Assembly: GCA_948146395.1 (NCBI GenBank)
Contig: OX411559.1
Coordinates: 37,702,715 to 37,766,714 of the forward strand
Direction: 5' to 3'
Origin: Fragum whitleyi
Lineage: Eukaryota > Mollusca > Bivalvia > Cardiida > Cardiidae
DNA: 64,000 nt
Shown: positions 22,306 to 64,000 of the stretch, in pieces
Layout: the number at the start of each line of letters is the position of its first letter
Position numbering within the stretch: the first letter of the stretch is position 1
The notes under the pieces: model-generated
The model's database searches: none
The model's input: only the letters and a program-made list of their open reading frames with translations
What the model was told of the DNA's origin: nothing
Program-made: the position numbers and the translations under genes

Positions 22306-23666
22306 GGAAGTGGCTAGCCGTACGGGTCCGTACGACTAGTCTTGTAGGCTAAACGTACGGACCCGTACAGCTAGCGTGTCCTCACTGGATAGGCTAGCCG
22401 TACGGGATTTTTTCAACCAATCAGAATACTGTATTTGATTTCCGATTATATACCATCTGCGGGTTCATCTATCGATTGTTCAATGATTAGTTATCTTTTA
22501 TTACGCGTTAAGAAAAATGAAAGATAACCATAAAACACTAGCAAGTGCCTGTAAGAACAATTATGATGGTAAAATGGTCTGTTATCTAAGTCTTTTGCAA
22601 TCATCGACCCAATTAACTACTGTATTTTATGTCACGTTTCCCGAGTTTGTTTTTCACACCCGTTTAGGACTGAAACAAAGATTATTTCATGATTTTGAAA
22701 GCCCAATCGGAAATTAATTCTTCTAAATTAGAGGCTATTAGCAGATTTTTTAACCTGAATATTAGACATACCGGTTTATTATTTTTGTTGAAAATCTTGT
22801 CTGATGTGCAAACGTGTTGGGAACCTGTAATAGGATTTATTTATTTCACAAAATGTTATAGAACGGAAGTTAACTTGTAAACGTGCCCGAAAAAACTTCA
22901 GCGTGTTACGGAAGTTTTCCGATACAAAAGAATATTCGTGGTGGCAAAAATTCACTAGAGACGGGCGCTAAAAAAATTAAGCATTCTTTCTATTTCATTA
23001 TTTGAAGATTGTCGTTACAATTTCAATCAAGGAAATTCACACTTAAATATACTCAGACGTTTGGTTTTCCTATTAACACAGTCATACAGGCACTGAAATG
23101 CTTTTCCGACTAGCAGATTTTGGTTATTTGATTTCTTCGTATCTCGATTTTAAACTACAAACAAAAGTCATTTTGAATGTGTAATTTCTGTAATGTTCAT
23201 ACGAAAACGAAAATTTAAATTTCATTATTTCTAGCCTTTTCCCACAAAAATAATAACATTGAAAATCTCCGGTAATAAGAGTTTTGTAGAAGATCGTATA
23301 TTGAAGAATTATTCAATGCAGGGACACATGGTCGGTGTTCAATGCGACATTGCGACAATTTGATTGCCCGGCGAATAATTTCCTTATCAAGGAAGATATA
23401 TTTTTACGCTTTTGTCGTCCCAAAACCTAATAGGCTTAAATTTTTGCACTATATATTATATACTTTAAAGCCTCATACAGACAGACTGGAAAAATATCCA
23501 TACGCGAATAAAAAAATGACATTTATTATTCATTCCCGTTCTGTATTCCGATTGGTTGAAAAACTCCCGTACGGCTAGCCTGTCCAGTGAGGACTGGCTA
23601 GCCGTACGGGTCCGTACGTTAAGCCTACCAGACTAGCCGTACGGACCCGTACGGCTAGCCACTTCC
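22306..23666. mobile_element. Non-autonomous DNA transposon, MULE-like, 9 bp TSD
   Basis: A 1,361 bp element with 124 bp inverted repeats (22306-22429 and 23543-23666), roughly 90% identical by eye. The perfect 9 bp TATCTAAAA stands at 22297-22305 and 23667-23675. Each TIR is itself built of palindromic blocks of the type GGCTAGCCGTACGGGTCCG. Long TIRs with 9 bp duplications are typical of the Mutator/MULE superfamily, so that is the likely assignment. The interior is AT-rich with only short frames and no transposase. It ends about 360 bp upstream of the Argonaute start codon. Confidence 0.9.
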
Positions 23667-24024
23667 TATCTAAAATTAGGCCTGCTGTCTCTTTGGTCCT
23701 GCACCTTCGTCTGACCCCAATCCCCCCTCTAAATCCCTCTGGCACACCACCTCAAAAGGGCTAACCGCGATTGCCACTTTTTTTTCTTCAAAGAAGAGCA
23801 ATAATCTTCGTTGCCAAATATATCCAAAATGAGGTTAACTCCCCTTTTTTGGTCAGAAGAGGGCGATAAAGTCGACAATCGGAAATGTTCTAGCATGTAC
23901 GCTGAAAATCCATTGCCGCTGTCAAATTAGTCGCCATATTGGGATAAATTTACGGAAAAAACTAAGAGAAAGCGGTCTGTTATAGGCCTGCTCTTTAGAT
24001 TGATTAAACAACAGGACTATCAAA
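23667..24024 (+). promoter_or_regulatory. Argonaute promoter and 5' UTR region
   Basis: The unique sequence between the MULE-like element and the start codon. CGCCATATTG at 23933-23942 matches the YY1-type CGCCATNTTG consensus often found at metazoan transcription starts. There is no TATA box. The transcription start cannot be placed from sequence alone. Confidence 0.4.
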
Positions 24025-63865
<39,841 letters not shown>

Positions 63866-63903
63866 GTAAGATAATTTAAGATTTGATCGTCATTTGTCTG
63901 ATA

Positions 63904-64000
63904 GAGAGCCGCCGTGGTAGCACGACGGACTGTCAATCTAGAGGTCCTGGGTTCGATCCCCAATGGCGGCACTTATTCTTTCCGACTATTTGTCTCTCAC
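63904..64000 (+). mobile_element. SINE, cut by the window end
   Basis: The tRNA-like head pairs GCCGCCG with TGGCGGC and has the B box GGGTTCGATCCCC. It continues directly into TCTTTCCGACTATTTGTCTC, the 781-type SINE body. That continuation and a poor anticodon arm argue against a working tRNA gene. Confidence 0.75.

Noticed and set aside
63904..63973. Functional tRNA gene
   Set aside because: The acceptor arm and B box look good, but the anticodon arm is poor and the sequence continues into a SINE body shared by other copies.

Overview
The window reads as nuclear DNA from a marine invertebrate, most likely a bivalve mollusc. It is AT-rich, its genes are split by GT-AG introns of up to about 13.8 kb, and it is crowded with tRNA-derived SINEs, palindromic MITEs, an intact Ty3/gypsy-type LTR retrotransposon, and elements built from tandem arrays of about 150 bp with a hairpin at each end. 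There are no bacterial-style operons. The taxonomic call is inference; no single marker proves it.

Left part (1-16 kb). I reconstruct a five-exon plus-strand gene (2183-13339) from splice sites and reading phase. It encodes a predicted 200-residue protein with three C2H2 zinc fingers in the last exon. Its third intron holds a complete 7,967 bp gypsy-type retrotransposon (3231-11197) with 1,003 bp LTRs that look identical, a 4 bp target duplication, a tRNA-Leu-type primer site and one uninterrupted 1,874-codon Gag-Pol frame. The Pol C-terminus carries an unusual extension of C2H2 fingers ending in a pair that resembles the Ikaros-family dimerisation fingers. A 67 bp perfect inverted repeat lies just upstream of the host gene and again at 16.1 kb.

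Middle (16-24 kb). This is non-coding and holds foldback/MITE copies, SINE pieces and a 1,361 bp element (22306-23666) with 124 bp inverted repeats and a perfect 9 bp target duplication (Mutator/MULE-like). That element ends about 360 bp upstream of the next gene's start codon.

Right part (24-64 kb). Twelve exons of an Argonaute gene run along the plus strand from a short first coding exon at 24025 to 63865 and continue past the window. They splice in phase into 450 residues: proline-rich leader, N domain, L1, PAZ and the start of L2. MID and PIWI lie outside. The introns hold most of the other features, including a nested transposon cluster in intron 4 (about 40.9-48.9 kb: array element, inside it another array element, inside that a 4.4 kb TIR element), a second nest in intron 9 (55.0-58.2 kb), a TTAA-type MITE family and many hairpin-forming palindromes.

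The two genes have no evident functional link. The theme joining the window is an RNA-silencing gene whose introns are packed with transposon copies able to form dsRNA, next to a transcription-factor-like gene that has recently taken up an intact retrotransposon.
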